A stretch of DNA of 64,000 bases. Source: Strigamia acuminata (lineage: Eukaryota > Arthropoda > Chilopoda > Geophilomorpha > Linotaeniidae). Of this stretch, positions 21,801 through 32,733 are shown one piece after another. The stretch's first letter is position 1; each line of letters starts with the position of its first letter. Made by a program: the position numbers and the translations under genes. The stretch covers positions 10,646,517-10,710,516 of the forward strand of contig OX442318.1 in assembly GCA_949358305.1 (NCBI GenBank), written 5' to 3'. The notes below the pieces were generated by a model, which worked only from the letters and a program-made list of their open reading frames with translations, had not been told where the DNA came from and did not search any database.

Positions 21801-22623
21801 TTTTTCTTCTTGCCCTTAAAGTGAAAAAAAAGTTTCTAACAATTTTCTAACAATAATAGGTACCGTAATCGAATACAATGTAATGCAACTCTGGTGTATG
21901 GGTCTATTTTTTGGATCACTACACCAATAAAATGGCTCAACCAATGGGATTTAGGGCCCTTTTTGACTCGAACAAGAGTATAGTAGTTGGCTTTTCCTAT
22001 AATCTGCGCTGCAGACAGTATTTGTACTTGTTTTAGGTGCTCTCATTTACACCCATCTTTTTCTATTGTGCCACTCTAAAAATCGCTCTCGGTACATTTG
22101 CGCATGTATTTCTCGCTTAGGTTTACAAGGAAGCTTCGCTTTATAATTTTCATGTGAGATGTCCCAATTGACGTCACTGGCACATTTTCAAAATGGCTGC
22201 TCAAATGTCTAGGAAACAGGTTGTTAAAAGAAATTGAAAGAAACATCAACATTATTATTGGAAAATGCACGCAAATTAAGAAATAAATGTTGAGTTCCTT
22301 CAATTTTTTTCCAGAAGTTTTTGAATTAATTTTTCTATTGCACGTGGTCAAAAAATCTGTTTACCTGTTTACCTAAATGTGGCAGGTATATTTTAAGCTG
22401 ATAATTTTCTACGGCCAGCGAGTGATGTTATAAATAATGAAATGATTCTTGGCAGAAAAAAAGTTCCCACCCATGGATTAGATGCTGAAAGAGCTTAATC
22501 CCCTTAAGAATGTTGCATAATAATCCATTTTGTAATCAAAATTCTGTTGAATTTTATTGAATTGACGTGTAACATATTTCCTAATCGTTAGATTTGAGCT
22601 TCACGGTCGGAGAGCGCGCTCTA
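21801..22623. other. Upstream region of gene B with a MITE remnant
   Basis: About 21885-21980 resembles the ends of the CTCTTGTT MITE family (CACTACACCAATAAAATGGC, then CGAACAAGAGTATAG). TAGTAGTTGGCTTTTCCTA (21978) recurs at 53368. A 91-codon frame on the minus strand (22076-22351) has no recognisable domain. No gene is called. Confidence 0.45.
22572..22591 (+). promoter_or_regulatory. Candidate splice (or trans-splice) acceptor before the ATG of gene B
   Basis: ACATATTTCCTAATCGTTAG, a pyrimidine-containing acceptor-like sequence, ends 32 nt before the ATG of gene B. Gene C keeps CATATTTCCTAATTGTTAG followed by ATTTGAGCT at the same distance (AG at 56435-56436). It fits the 3' splice site of a 5'-UTR intron or a spliced-leader addition site. 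Inference only. Confidence 0.35.
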
Positions 22624-24108
22624 ATGGCAATAACCATAACATATGAGTTGGCCAATCCGCCACAGCGATATAAACCATTGGGCCGATTGGGCCGGATTCA
22701 ACTGCTTAGAAAGAAAAAAATGAAAAATCTTGTTCGTAGTGTTATGGCAAATCAAAAAGAGATACCATCATTTATCAAATCTCTGAAGAACATTTGGAAA
22801 AAGAAAATAATTATGATAATTCTATTTACCGCACTATTTGTGATGAATTTGTTGGCTTGTTCCTACCAAACTGTGGAACGAATATTTCATTACTTAGACG
22901 AACCAACCACAATTAACACATACTTAATTGAAACACCACATGGTTATTTTCCATATGTTTATATATATCCAGAAAATACACAAGAATTGACTAATCGTAT
23001 CGCTAACAATTGGAATCTTAAGCAGAAATTTAATAACTATGGTGGATTGTATGGATTATTCCAAACACTAAATCCTGAAGATGTGATGAAGTACACCAAA
23101 AAACCTACTTACATAACTGATGCACACTTTGCTGTGGTAAATCATTTTTGTCTGCTACTTTAAATTTACCCAAAAGTTTTCAAAAAATAAATGTTTGCAG
23201 CACAAATCAAGAATTAATCTGACTCTGAAACATCATGAATCTATTGTTTGGCCAATCACTCAGATTTCGAGTAGTAAGTTAGCGAACAATTATTGCTGTT
23301 TAATATTCTAAGTTTATTTTCATGTTAGCGTTTAAATTTCCATACGGAAGTGAAAATAACAAGATGGTATTAACACTTAAGTTTCCCACATATTATTATA
23401 CGATTTCCGTGAGTAATTTTAGGAATATGTAATCACTATAATAAAACTGTAACCTTTGTTGTCAGATATTAAGGATTCAACTTTACATAGACATTAATTT
23501 TGAAAATTTTTGTTTCAATCCAAGGTATTCATAGATCCATCCCCGGTTATGTATCATATAGCCAAAGAATTTGTATACTTTTTACATATAATAGATGGCC
23601 AAAAATTTCAAGCCGCTGCAACTGTGCAAAAAGTAAGGGCTACAGCAAGTTTTGAAAACAGAACTTTCGAAATTGAGTATTTTTTTACATGAGCTCCAAA
23701 AATACGGTCAGGTGATACGATCATGTGGATATAGTTCACTTCAGTAATGCCTGTTTTAGCGACACCGTTTTTCAACCTAACCTAGCCTAACCAAACCTAA
23801 CTGCATCTAAGCACCTTATTACAGCTAAAACGGGCAGAGCTAAAGTGAACTAATCCAGATTATGTGATTGTAACAATGAAAAAAAAACCATTGCAAAATA
23901 ACAATAACAATAACAATTTTGTAGTTTTCTTTTTATGGGCGGAGCCAAACTGCATTATGTCATAATTTTTCATTGGTCTATTCTGATAAAAATATTAGAC
24001 TTTCAATTTTCTGTTTTAGTACCACTTCATCAACACCAAGAGACATCCATGCAATAATGACTTACATAACTGCTTGCGACCTTGTTTAGTAAAAGAAATG
24101 AAATGCAG
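22624..24108 (+). pseudogene. Gene B, exons 1-5: 5' half of a two-unit DEG/ENaC gene
   Basis: Exons: 22624-23136, 23201-23273, 23329-23408, 23525-23632, 24020-24108. All are open, with the same lengths and phases as gene C (513, 73, 80, 108, 89 nt). The protein starts MAITITYEL, has TM1 (IIMIILFTALFVMNLLACSY) and the HYLDEPTTINTYLIETPHG segment typical of unit 1 in all three genes. I chose ATG 22624 because gene C starts at the same position with MAIT. This half is undamaged. It is separated from exon 6 (45097) by a 21-kb intron holding three nested transposons. The gene as a whole is called broken because exons 9 and 10 are missing further downstream. Whether a unit-1-only product is made is unknown. 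Confidence 0.8.
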
Positions 24109-24273
24109 GTAGGCCTACATAGATTACAGGTAGGTTCACACTTGTGTTCACACTACGTGCAATGCAACAAAATTGACGCAACGCAAGCTGCTTGCGTCCA
24201 ACATTTCCTGACCTTAATGTCAATTTCTGCTTCAACTCCAAGTAGAAGTATGCGACGCAACGCAGGGAAAAGT

Positions 24274-25452
24274 TGTTGCGATCTCAAATGTTCACTTCAT
24301 TTGTAGAGAAGTTTTTCTACCACGTTTTTAAGATATTATTTATATTTTAACCATAATCATTAGAATTGTGTTTTTTGCCGTGCACCTGTTGCGCTTTTGG
24401 GCAATTGGCCCAGAAGCTGTAACGGCTGCCCTGGCATTTTGAGCCCTGGATTGGGGCGTTGCTAAGTCAATCCCCAAATTTTGCACCGTTGCTAGGGCTG
24501 AAGCGTGCCTTGGCACACGCCACGCCTGCGCACTGGCCGTTTTCCGGCCATATTCCGAGCAATAATTCGAATTATTACTCACTCTTTGCATCACACTCAT
24601 ACCGTTCACACCGACACAGCTTTGTTCACTAACCAAAAACACTGTTTTGTCCGTGACCCGTGAGTTTGCCAAGTTTCAACCCGATTTGTTTGAACCAACG
24701 TTCAAACGAATCACTTTCCGAGCCGCGAAGACGACGCACGACGGCCCAAACCACCGTCGTTCCCGCCGCCGCCCGAAGACCAACGCGCCCACGCCGTTGA
24801 AGATCGACGCCAGCCAGCCGCCGAGGATTGCAGAGCCATCGTCGCCGCTCCTCGACCTGTTGACGACGATTCCGATTCAGATTGTAGCGGATCTCCAGTC
24901 AGGTTTTAACGATCGGCGGTACCCGCCGTTTGACTACTTGTCTCCAACGGAAATCTCCCGTTGCAATCTAGGGTTTACCTTAAGATTTCCCGTCTTGTCC
25001 GGCTTAACAACCGACACTCTTTGTGAAGTCTTTCGGCTTCACGCTTCCTTTCTCACTTCGCAGAATTTGCGCGGCGACGTGTCGCCATTTCTGCACTGCT
25101 TTTTCCCGCCCGAAGGAGTCCCGCGCTGCTTCGAGCACGTCGCCTTCCACGCCGACGACATCATTCTCATAGAACCCATTTTATTAACATTCTCTTCAAT
25201 TGAACCTGTAATTAACGCTCAATAAATTGATTAACTGTTTGATTTAAAATAACTAAACTAGCCTTTATTCGAGATCAAATCCCTAGACACCGACTTAACG
25301 GCTAACCCACCCGATAGAAGACCTATAAACGGCATTCAACTGCTTCCACAGGTGAACGCCGGGATCTCTCGCAATTGGAAAAATCCCATAGTGACTAAAT
25401 ATAAATTTAGTGTTGTTGTGAAAATTCAATTGGAACCATCAGGAACGCAACA
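24274..25452 (+). repeat. 5' LTR of the gypsy element (1179 bp)
   Basis: TG...CA-bounded. A polyadenylation signal AATAAA lies at 25221-25226, about 230 bp before the 3' end, so R and U5 begin near there. The 3' LTR parts (456 + 723 bp) sum to the same 1179 bp. The GC-rich central stretch 24647-25225 is open for 192 codons on the plus strand but has no ATG. Confidence 0.95.
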
Positions 25453-25454
25453 CT

Positions 25455-25472
25455 TGGGGGCCTGTCCGGGAT
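25455..25472 (+). promoter_or_regulatory. Primer-binding site of the gypsy element (tRNA-Pro-like)
   Basis: TGGGGGCCTGTCCGGGAT begins two bases after the LTR. It matches the well-known tRNA-Pro-type PBS (TGGGGGCTCGTCCGGGAT) at 16 of 18 positions, with a CT/TC swap in the middle. The primer tRNA of this host may simply differ there. Confidence 0.75.
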
Positions 25473-25543
25473 AACCAATTGTTTAAAATTAAAATTTATT
25501 CCTACTTTCCTATCATCTTTCTCTCTTATCTGTCTAACCCAGT

Positions 25544-28165
25544 ATGTCTAACTCAGAAGGAGAAATTCCTATTGATGATGAAGGAGTACAGACTCGTACA
25601 AAAACGGGCGCTAAGCGCCGTAGATCGGGTCGTCCTCGAACGGCACGTAATAGTCTAACGGCTCAACATGTAGCCGAAGCTATTGACGCTGTTGCCGCCG
25701 AGAGTGTCATTACTAAGGAAGTTGGAACAGGCGGTGAAGAACGCGAAGAAGCGATTTCCGCTGGACCAACGAACTGGGGTGATTCTTCCATGGATTTGGA
25801 CAACATCGAGATTCCTGATACGCAACCGGTGGGTTACAAGGAACTTCTGGATCGAGCAATTCTCCAGGGGGTACAAGTAACTGATCAAATGACGATTATG
25901 GAAATTTACGAAGCCATGTCTAATCATGAAAGAAAACGCCTAGTCGACCACATGAACGAGCAGATGGCTGCTGTTACTCGGAAAATGAACTCAGAGTCTC
26001 AAGCCAAGGAAGCTGCTGAAAAATCGAATCAAGCTTTGCGAGAGATAAACGCTCAGTACCGTCACAGTGAAGAAAAACTGAAAAAACAATCGGACGAACT
26101 GGAGCGCCAACGCATGGAATTCGATGCTCGAAAGAAACATTTGTCTAAAAAAGAGAATGAAGTCTTTAATAGAGAGCAGAAAATTGCTTGGGATTCCATA
26201 AAACAACAGGAATCATCTAATGAAGAACTCCGTAGACAAATGGCAGCCGCCGACAAAAAAGCTCAAGAAACTGAAGATGAGCTACGGCGAGCCAAATTGC
26301 TGAAAGAACAAGAGGAATTTGAGGAGGAACAAGAAAGAATACGTGTTGCTGAATTCGCCTCACAACAGAAAGGTCCTGCCGCCAAGGTGAAAAAGAAAGT
26401 CGTGCGGCTGGAAGATTCTGCAACCGACGAATCGTCTCAATCATCAAGTGAAGATGAGCGACAGTCGCGCAAAAGAAGATGTTCCAATGCTGAGGGGCCT
26501 ACATCAAAAAAGAACGGCGCTTCAGATGCCGAAATTTTCACTAATAGCGACAAACTCATGACCATGATGGATGAAAGAAATCGTATGAAAATACAAAACG
26601 ACTCGCACCGGTCCAACGATAATTACGATAATTACGATAATTACGACCAACCTGGAAGTCGAAGGGCATCTCCAGACCCCGAAGATCGTGATAAGGGGGA
26701 TGAGCGTCAGAAATACGACAATGTACCTCCGCCACGAGGGTCGAAGGACGAATCCCTTTCGGAAGGCGAAAAATCTACTCGATCTGAGACGCGGAAAGAG
26801 CGAAAGAGTCGTTCAAGGACGAAATCAAGAAGATCTCAGTCAAGCGACAAACGTTATTACACCGCTGAACAGATCGACGCGATGTTTCAAAAACAAGCGC
26901 AGTCAGCAAGTCGAAACACACGGCTAGCAGAGTTACGTAAATTCGACTTGAAGCGCAAAATTGCGAAATACACCACTGATAAGTGGCGGCATAAAATTGC
27001 CGATGTGAAAACAATTCGATGGGATCGATTAGTCCCTGATCGTTTTAATGGAGAATTCCAAATGGGATCAACCTTTTTGGAAGAAATTACCAGAATGGCT
27101 CGACTAAATGGTATAACACCTCAAGATACTTTGGAGAAGTTAGTCCCAAAATCATTGGTGGCACGCGCCGAAAATTGGTTCGTTGAACGAGAATTCGTGC
27201 ATTGGAATCAATTTGTAGAAGCATTCATGCGAGAATACGCTGAACCTACTGAAGATATTTATCAGTTATGGGACAATCTAGCTCAATCAGCGGGAGAAGA
27301 CATTCGTTCATATCTTCGCCGAACCGAAGATTTGTTGTCATCATTACCAACGCCATCTACTGACCATGATGTGGACAGAAAATTTCGAAAGGCAATGACA
27401 CCATATTCCCGAAGTATTCTGCAAAATGTTGATGCACCGCTGGTCGGATCATTCAAAGAACTCTCACAATTTTTAAGGGATAATGACCTGAGAATTGAAG
27501 AAAAGTATAATGAATATTTGACTCCGGAGGAAACTGCAGCTATTAAAAAACGGCAGTTACGCATTAAAGAATATGTGAAAGAAGCTAGGCTTGGACAAGC
27601 TCCTTTAATGCAACCCCGAGATCGAGGGGATTACTTTGCGGAGAAGACGGATAAAACTACAAGTGCCGGACCTCCGAACCCCCACAAACTACCCAAAAAT
27701 TCTCGAGCTTACGCGAATCTTGCCTTGTCAGAGGACAGCACTGATGTAGTCGAAGAAGACGATCCAGGGCTAGACCCTTTAGTTGAGAATGCTATTGTAT
27801 TACTCGCGAAGCATGTCACTGAGAATAAATTCAGACCAAAAATGGTTGGTAAAAACGTTACTTTTAATACAGCAAACCTTAATACAGATGCTCGATCAAA
27901 ATCACCTTCGCCGCTACCCATCAAGCCCGAAGTGATTCCGGATACTGAAAAGGAATCGGCTACAGATAAAAAAGCCGTAGAACCTCGTTCAAAGTCGCCC
28001 ACTTCAGGAAACGGTCCTAGGCGCAAGTCACCAGAAACTGATCCGTGCCATAGATGTGGAAAGTTGGGGCATTGGTCGAATCAGTGTCCTGATAGAAGTC
28101 CAGCAGCTGCCGAGATAGAAGGTCTTGTCAGCAAATTGGGGGAACTGCTCCGAAAAAACTTGTGA
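25544..28165 (+). CDS. Gag polyprotein of the gypsy element, 873 aa
   Basis: Structural protein that packages the element RNA into cytoplasmic particles. Seen, in order: an acidic and basic N-terminus; a long charged coiled coil (about residues 130-275, rich in E/K/Q/R heptads); an Arg/Ser region (about 355-430, including RKERKSRSRTKSRR); a retrotransposon capsid-like region (about 490-650, from WDRLVPDRFNGEF to a YLRRTEDLLSSL helix); and one CCHC zinc knuckle CHRCGKLGHWSNQC (about 835-848) near the C-terminus. At 873 aa it is about twice the usual Ty3 Gag length, the extra coming from the coiled coil and RS region. ATG 25544 is the first in frame after the PBS. The stop lies four bases past a slippery A AAA AAC. 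Assignment is firm, and the roles of the N-terminal extensions are unknown. Confidence 0.92.
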   Translation: MSNSEGEIPIDDEGVQTRTKTGAKRRRSGRPRTARNSLTAQHVAEAIDAVAAESVITKEVGTGGEEREEAISAGPTNWGDSSMDLDNIEIPDTQPVGYKELLDRAILQGVQVTDQMTIMEIYEAMSNHERKRLVDHMNEQMAAVTRKMNSESQAKEAAEKSNQALREINAQYRHSEEKLKKQSDELERQRMEFDARKKHLSKKENEVFNREQKIAWDSIKQQESSNEELRRQMAAADKKAQETEDELRRAKLLKEQEEFEEEQERIRVAEFASQQKGPAAKVKKKVVRLEDSATDESSQSSSEDERQSRKRRCSNAEGPTSKKNGASDAEIFTNSDKLMTMMDERNRMKIQNDSHRSNDNYDNYDNYDQPGSRRASPDPEDRDKGDERQKYDNVPPPRGSKDESLSEGEKSTRSETRKERKSRSRTKSRRSQSSDKRYYTAEQIDAMFQKQAQSASRNTRLAELRKFDLKRKIAKYTTDKWRHKIADVKTIRWDRLVPDRFNGEFQMGSTFLEEITRMARLNGITPQDTLEKLVPKSLVARAENWFVEREFVHWNQFVEAFMREYAEPTEDIYQLWDNLAQSAGEDIRSYLRRTEDLLSSLPTPSTDHDVDRKFRKAMTPYSRSILQNVDAPLVGSFKELSQFLRDNDLRIEEKYNEYLTPEETAAIKKRQLRIKEYVKEARLGQAPLMQPRDRGDYFAEKTDKTTSAGPPNPHKLPKNSRAYANLALSEDSTDVVEEDDPGLDPLVENAIVLLAKHVTENKFRPKMVGKNVTFNTANLNTDARSKSPSPLPIKPEVIPDTEKESATDKKAVEPRSKSPTSGNGPRRKSPETDPCHRCGKLGHWSNQCPDRSPAAAEIEGLVSKLGELLRKNL

Positions 28166-28201
28166 GCGCGGGTTTGGCAGCGAATACGCTGAAACTCGCG
28201 C
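28153..28201 (+). promoter_or_regulatory. -1 ribosomal frameshift signal between gag and pol
   Basis: Slippery heptamer A AAA AAC at 28153-28159, in register with the gag frame and four bases before the gag stop (28163-28165). After a 6-nt spacer, 28166-28172 (GCGCGGG) can pair with 28195-28201 (CTCGCGC), six Watson-Crick pairs plus one G-U. Inside, CAGCG (28178-28182) pairs perfectly with CGCTG (28187-28191) around an AATA loop. Heptamer, spacing and GC-rich stem are those of classic -1 frameshift sites. Pol has no ATG near its start and lies in the -1 frame. Confidence 0.85.
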
Positions 28202-31200
28202 CCGTTGCCTCGGAAACAATTAAGGAGAGGGACGTCGACGTTTGTCCCAAGATTGAAGTAACCCATGATTACCGTGAACCATTGGATAAAAACTATTTAG
28301 ACTACTGGGATTCAGTAGATAAAAAACATTTGATGGTAGCTCAGTTTAAACCATGTGACCTGAGATTTCCTAAAGTTGACATTGCAAAACTTAACGAAGT
28401 CTTGGCCGAAAAAACGGCCGACAAACGCTACTTTCAATATCACGTTAGGAAAGCGCTACAGTGCTATCCCAAACCAAGTAAAAATTGGATGGACAAACTT
28501 TGGGAAAAATTCCGTCCCAGGTCGAAAGAGGTTGATGAAATTGAAGAAATAACTAGAGCTATGGAAAAAGTCGTTCTATCATATAACGATGAAATGGACG
28601 AACTACCTATTGATTATCCTGCATTAGAACATCGGATACGTAGAGTCACCTGCAATTTGAACATGGAAGATTTTACGGGAATTCCGAAGATACAACTACA
28701 AACCATGAAAGGACCAATTACTGGATTGTTAGATTCTGGAGCCAATAGAAGCTTTATGGCGGCTTCAGTAATGGAAAATCTGAAATTAGAAAAAGAATTA
28801 CAATACATCTCGCCAAGTCTCTGTATTGGAACGGCTGGCAAAGATATTCAACCAGTCGGAACCCTGTTGCTGTCATTTCGATGGACACATGGAGTCCTTG
28901 TGCATCCTTTCATAGTTATTGAACACCGCTTCCCGATGATTTTATTGGGAAATGATTTCATGAAGCGGCTAAGTATACAGCCGAATCCGAAAACGATGTC
29001 ATGGAATTTTATTACTCCATTGACCGAAACTCTACCATATATACCGCAGTCAGTTTTGGACAGATATAAAACCAAAATTGAAGAATTACCGCCAGACAAT
29101 GCTACATTTGTATGTCATGAAGGAATTTTGGCTGGCGCAGCTACTCTGAAAATGGGAGATGATATCACCAAAATGGTGAATGATGCCAATCTAACATTGG
29201 AGCAAGGACTCTCATTGGCGGAAGTATTAAGGAGACGACAGAGAATTCTATCAAGAGTTCCTGGACGTACACACATAGTGCAGCACGATATCAAGCTGAC
29301 AACTGATAAACCTATAAGGGTACCATTTAAAAGTTATAACCCTCAGAAAAGGGAAATAATTCGGCAAATCTGCCAGGATATGGTGGACAAGGGAATCGCT
29401 GTGCCTGCCACTGGAGATTATGCCATGCGAATTGTTTTAGTGGTCAAACCGGGGGCCGAACCACGCCTCTGTGTAGATTACCGGCCATTAAACGAACATA
29501 CAGAATATGATCCTCCTCAGATGCCGACAATCGAAGAAATTTTAAGAGAAATTGGTTCATTTGAGTGGGTCACCACAATCGACTTGACAAAAGGCTACTG
29601 GCAGATAGGTTTAACCCCGTCTGCACAGCCGAAAACGGCTTTTTGGAGCCCTATAGGCCGATTGATGTTTTTAGTTATGGCATTTGGACTGAAAAATGCG
29701 CCGACTAGTTTCCAACGTTTAATTGAGAAAGTCCTCGACGAAATGTATAGGCGACAAGCTTGGGCGTACCTAGACGATATCATAACCGTTTCAAAGACAT
29801 ATGAAGAACATTTAATCAATGTCGATAAAATTTTAGGAAAATTAGAACAAGCTAATTTGTGTGTCAACCCGGATAAGTCGAAATTCTGTAGAAAAGAATT
29901 GATTTTTCTTGGGTACAATTTGGGAACCGGCGGACTCGCCGTTGACCCCAAGAAGTTGGATGCAATTACGAAGTTTCCAACCCCAACCAATCTAAAAGAA
30001 CTTCAGCGTTTTTTGGGGATGGTTAACTTTTTCCATCGACTTCTAAAAAATTTATCAGTTATGGCAGAACCATTGAGGCCTTTACTGAAAAAGGATATGG
30101 ATTTCAATTGGCAACCCAGTCATCAAGAGGCTTTTGAAAAAATTAAAAAAGCCCTCACTGATTCAGGAACAATGGCCATGCCAGATCTGTATCAACCTTT
30201 CATAATTCATACGGACGCCAGTCGTCAAGGATTGGGCGCCGCATTAATGCAAATCCAGCCTGAAAAAGGTGGACAAGAAGAACTACCTTGCGTTTATTCA
30301 AGCCGTAGCTTGCAGCCGGCTGAAGTAAATTACACGGCTACTGAATTAGAGTGTTTGGCCGTTGTTTGGGCGCTGAGAAAATACCGCCCTTACATCGAAT
30401 TTACCAAATTCACCGTTCAAACGGATCATCAGGCCTTGAAGTGGCTAATGTCTCTGGAAGAACCGGCAGGACGTCTGGCGCGATGGCAACTCGAATTAAT
30501 GGCGTATACATTTGAAATCCAGTATATTAAAGGGCCGTTAAACGTGTTGGCCGATGCTTTGTCTCGAGCTCCTGTCTGCACGCCCGAAGAAGATAACGTA
30601 GACGGTGAAGATGACGATTTACTGGCGTATTGTCCATCGCCATATCGACACTGGAAGCTGGGGGGACCAAATCAGCTTCCCACATCAGAAGTTGTCGAAG
30701 ACGAGAGAATAATCAATTTTTGGTCACATGCTTATGATCCTCCTGATATTGAATCCAATGAAAAAATTCATCTCATGATGACTCAAGAGTTTGAATTCCC
30801 GTCATCAAATGTCCTCGTCCACACTTTTGCAGCCAACGTTGTGAAGAAATTAGAATGTGAGCCGCCTACAAGAGAAGAAATTATTGTTGGGCAAAAACAA
30901 GATAAAGAATGCCAAAAAATTCGAAATTTCCTGCTCAATGGCTGTTACCCTCCTGAACTTAAGCACGCGATGAGCAAGAGACGTTTTAAAAGAAAAGCGT
31001 CTGCTTATCTAATTGAAGAAGATTTACTTCTAAAATTCCATCCAACTCTAACTGATGAGTTAGGAGAAAACGGAAGAGCGTTAAAAGTAGTTGTACCAGA
31101 AAGTCTCGTTTACAGAGTCATCTGGACAGCTCACGGACACCCGTTATCTGGACACAGTGGTATTACTCGAACGATGTATCGAGCTAGAAGAATCTACGCA

Positions 31201-32589
31201 TGGCCGACGATGAAACGAGATATTACTCGCTTTATCAAACATTGTCAACGCTGCCAGGCTTGCAAGCCAAGGCAAAAATTAGAAATTGAAGCAGCTCAAA
31301 TGGGTCCGTATGCTCCCTTTGATTGCTTGAGTGCTGATCTCATGGGGCCAAAACCAAAAACTCCACGAGGTAACACTCACATACTCGTTATAATCGATGT
31401 CGCTACAAAATGGCCAGAGATGCGACCAATGTCGAAACCAACTTCGGCTAAAATAGCTGATTGCATTTATAATTTATCACTGCAATTTGGCTTTCCACGC
31501 AAAATACTGTCTGATAATGGCTCGCAATTTAGATCGCAAGTATACCAGAAGTTTTGCGAGAAATTCAAAATGCTACCGGCTTATACTTCGCCGTACCATC
31601 CTCAAGCGAATCCTGTTGAAAGAACCAACAGAGATATTAAATATTTGATTGCTTTATACACTGATGGTCACACCCGTTGGGATGAATATCTACGAGAATT
31701 CGCCTTTAGTCTGCGAACTACGGTTGCAGCCGGAAGAGAATTCTCACCGGCTTATTTAAATTTCGGCAGAGAATTGAGAGTGCCGTGGGATCCGCGCTTG
31801 CCAGATGAAGTTCTTGTCGTGGACCCAAAAAATCCTCATGTTTACATTCATCAACTGGAGAAAGTGCTCGCAAGCACATATCAGCACATGATGTCACATG
31901 TATTTGATCTACAAAAAAGAGTACAAGATCACCAATCAGAAAAGAAGTTCGATAATTTCAAAGTGAACGACTTAGTCTGGAAAAATTCTCACGTATTATC
32001 CAGCGCTGTTAAAGGAATTTCAGCAGGAATCGCTGATCGCCGAACTGGACCTTTTGCAATTATTCGTGCACATCAAGGCAATGCCTTCGAATTAAAGCGC
32101 TTGGAAGATAATGCAAAATTCCCGTCTATCCACGCATCCGAACTTACACCATATTTCCCTCAATTTACTCAGGAAATTTGGCGGAGGGGAGAGGTGGTGG
32201 GACAACCCACTGAAAATAAAATTAATACATTATTTGAAGACGAAGTAAAAACTTTACCGTCGCTGCCAAATTCCGATGACGAAGTTGAACACGTGGCGAT
32301 TAGTTTTGAAAACATTCAAATAGCCCAGGATGATCTACAAACCACGTTGGAACCGGCCACAAAGCCGAAAAAAGCAAAGCGAAGATCCATGCTACACCCA
32401 GTGGTATCTCAAAATACAGATTTAGACAAAAATGACGAAAAATCGGCTAAAAAATATAACATGAGAAGCCGGAAATCACCAAAACAGAGAGTAACTAGTC
32501 GATTCTGCGCAGAACGCGAACGACAAGACAGTACTCTAGTGAGTGATGGAGACATAATGATGTCACATCATTCTAAAAATAGTAATTAA
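28162..32589 (+). CDS. Pol polyprotein of the gypsy element (protease, RT, RNase H, integrase), about 1475 aa
   Basis: Made as a Gag-Pol fusion by -1 frameshifting; the frame has no upstream ATG. Domains by position from 28162: an N-terminal region of about 170 aa; aspartic protease with DSGAN (about 191); reverse transcriptase with LCVDYRPLN, the DLTKGYWQI motif and catalytic YLDD (536-539); RNase H with HTDAS (about 684) and TELECLAVVWAL (about 728); integrase with an HHCC zinc finger (HGHPLSGHSG ... CQRCQACK, about 990-1035) and D-D-E residues near 1058 (SADLMGP), 1118 (SDNGSQF) and 1153 (NPVERTN); a GPY/F-type module (RTGPFAII); and a basic tail of about 150 aa. All key residues are present and no frame is broken, so the enzyme set looks functional. 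Domain order fixes it as Ty3/gypsy. Confidence 0.95.
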   Translation: MSAGLAANTLKLAPVASETIKERDVDVCPKIEVTHDYREPLDKNYLDYWDSVDKKHLMVAQFKPCDLRFPKVDIAKLNEVLAEKTADKRYFQYHVRKALQCYPKPSKNWMDKLWEKFRPRSKEVDEIEEITRAMEKVVLSYNDEMDELPIDYPALEHRIRRVTCNLNMEDFTGIPKIQLQTMKGPITGLLDSGANRSFMAASVMENLKLEKELQYISPSLCIGTAGKDIQPVGTLLLSFRWTHGVLVHPFIVIEHRFPMILLGNDFMKRLSIQPNPKTMSWNFITPLTETLPYIPQSVLDRYKTKIEELPPDNATFVCHEGILAGAATLKMGDDITKMVNDANLTLEQGLSLAEVLRRRQRILSRVPGRTHIVQHDIKLTTDKPIRVPFKSYNPQKREIIRQICQDMVDKGIAVPATGDYAMRIVLVVKPGAEPRLCVDYRPLNEHTEYDPPQMPTIEEILREIGSFEWVTTIDLTKGYWQIGLTPSAQPKTAFWSPIGRLMFLVMAFGLKNAPTSFQRLIEKVLDEMYRRQAWAYLDDIITVSKTYEEHLINVDKILGKLEQANLCVNPDKSKFCRKELIFLGYNLGTGGLAVDPKKLDAITKFPTPTNLKELQRFLGMVNFFHRLLKNLSVMAEPLRPLLKKDMDFNWQPSHQEAFEKIKKALTDSGTMAMPDLYQPFIIHTDASRQGLGAALMQIQPEKGGQEELPCVYSSRSLQPAEVNYTATELECLAVVWALRKYRPYIEFTKFTVQTDHQALKWLMSLEEPAGRLARWQLELMAYTFEIQYIKGPLNVLADALSRAPVCTPEEDNVDGEDDDLLAYCPSPYRHWKLGGPNQLPTSEVVEDERIINFWSHAYDPPDIESNEKIHLMMTQEFEFPSSNVLVHTFAANVVKKLECEPPTREEIIVGQKQDKECQKIRNFLLNGCYPPELKHAMSKRRFKRKASAYLIEEDLLLKFHPTLTDELGENGRALKVVVPESLVYRVIWTAHGHPLSGHSGITRTMYRARRIYAWPTMKRDITRFIKHCQRCQACKPRQKLEIEAAQMGPYAPFDCLSADLMGPKPKTPRGNTHILVIIDVATKWPEMRPMSKPTSAKIADCIYNLSLQFGFPRKILSDNGSQFRSQVYQKFCEKFKMLPAYTSPYHPQANPVERTNRDIKYLIALYTDGHTRWDEYLREFAFSLRTTVAAGREFSPAYLNFGRELRVPWDPRLPDEVLVVDPKNPHVYIHQLEKVLASTYQHMMSHVFDLQKRVQDHQSEKKFDNFKVNDLVWKNSHVLSSAVKGISAGIADRRTGPFAIIRAHQGNAFELKRLEDNAKFPSIHASELTPYFPQFTQEIWRRGEVVGQPTENKINTLFEDEVKTLPSLPNSDDEVEHVAISFENIQIAQDDLQTTLEPATKPKKAKRRSMLHPVVSQNTDLDKNDEKSAKKYNMRSRKSPKQRVTSRFCAERERQDSTLVSDGDIMMSHHSKNSN

Positions 32590-32733
32590 AATGACGTAGT
32601 TCATACGGCGACCAATCAGCATCAAGTTGGGGGACTTTGCAAAAATTTGTTACTTTCCAAAGTGAAACCACTCCGACAACACACTGATTGGGACGATCCG
32701 CCGATTAACGAAGGAAAAGAATAGATTCAACTT

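Noticed and set aside
22076-22351. 91-codon minus-strand ORF upstream of gene B
   Set aside because: No family recognised, no splice or promoter context, and it adjoins a MITE remnant.
24340-24672. 110-codon minus-strand ORF in both gypsy LTRs
   Set aside because: Identical in both LTRs only because the LTRs are identical; no domain and no independent conservation.
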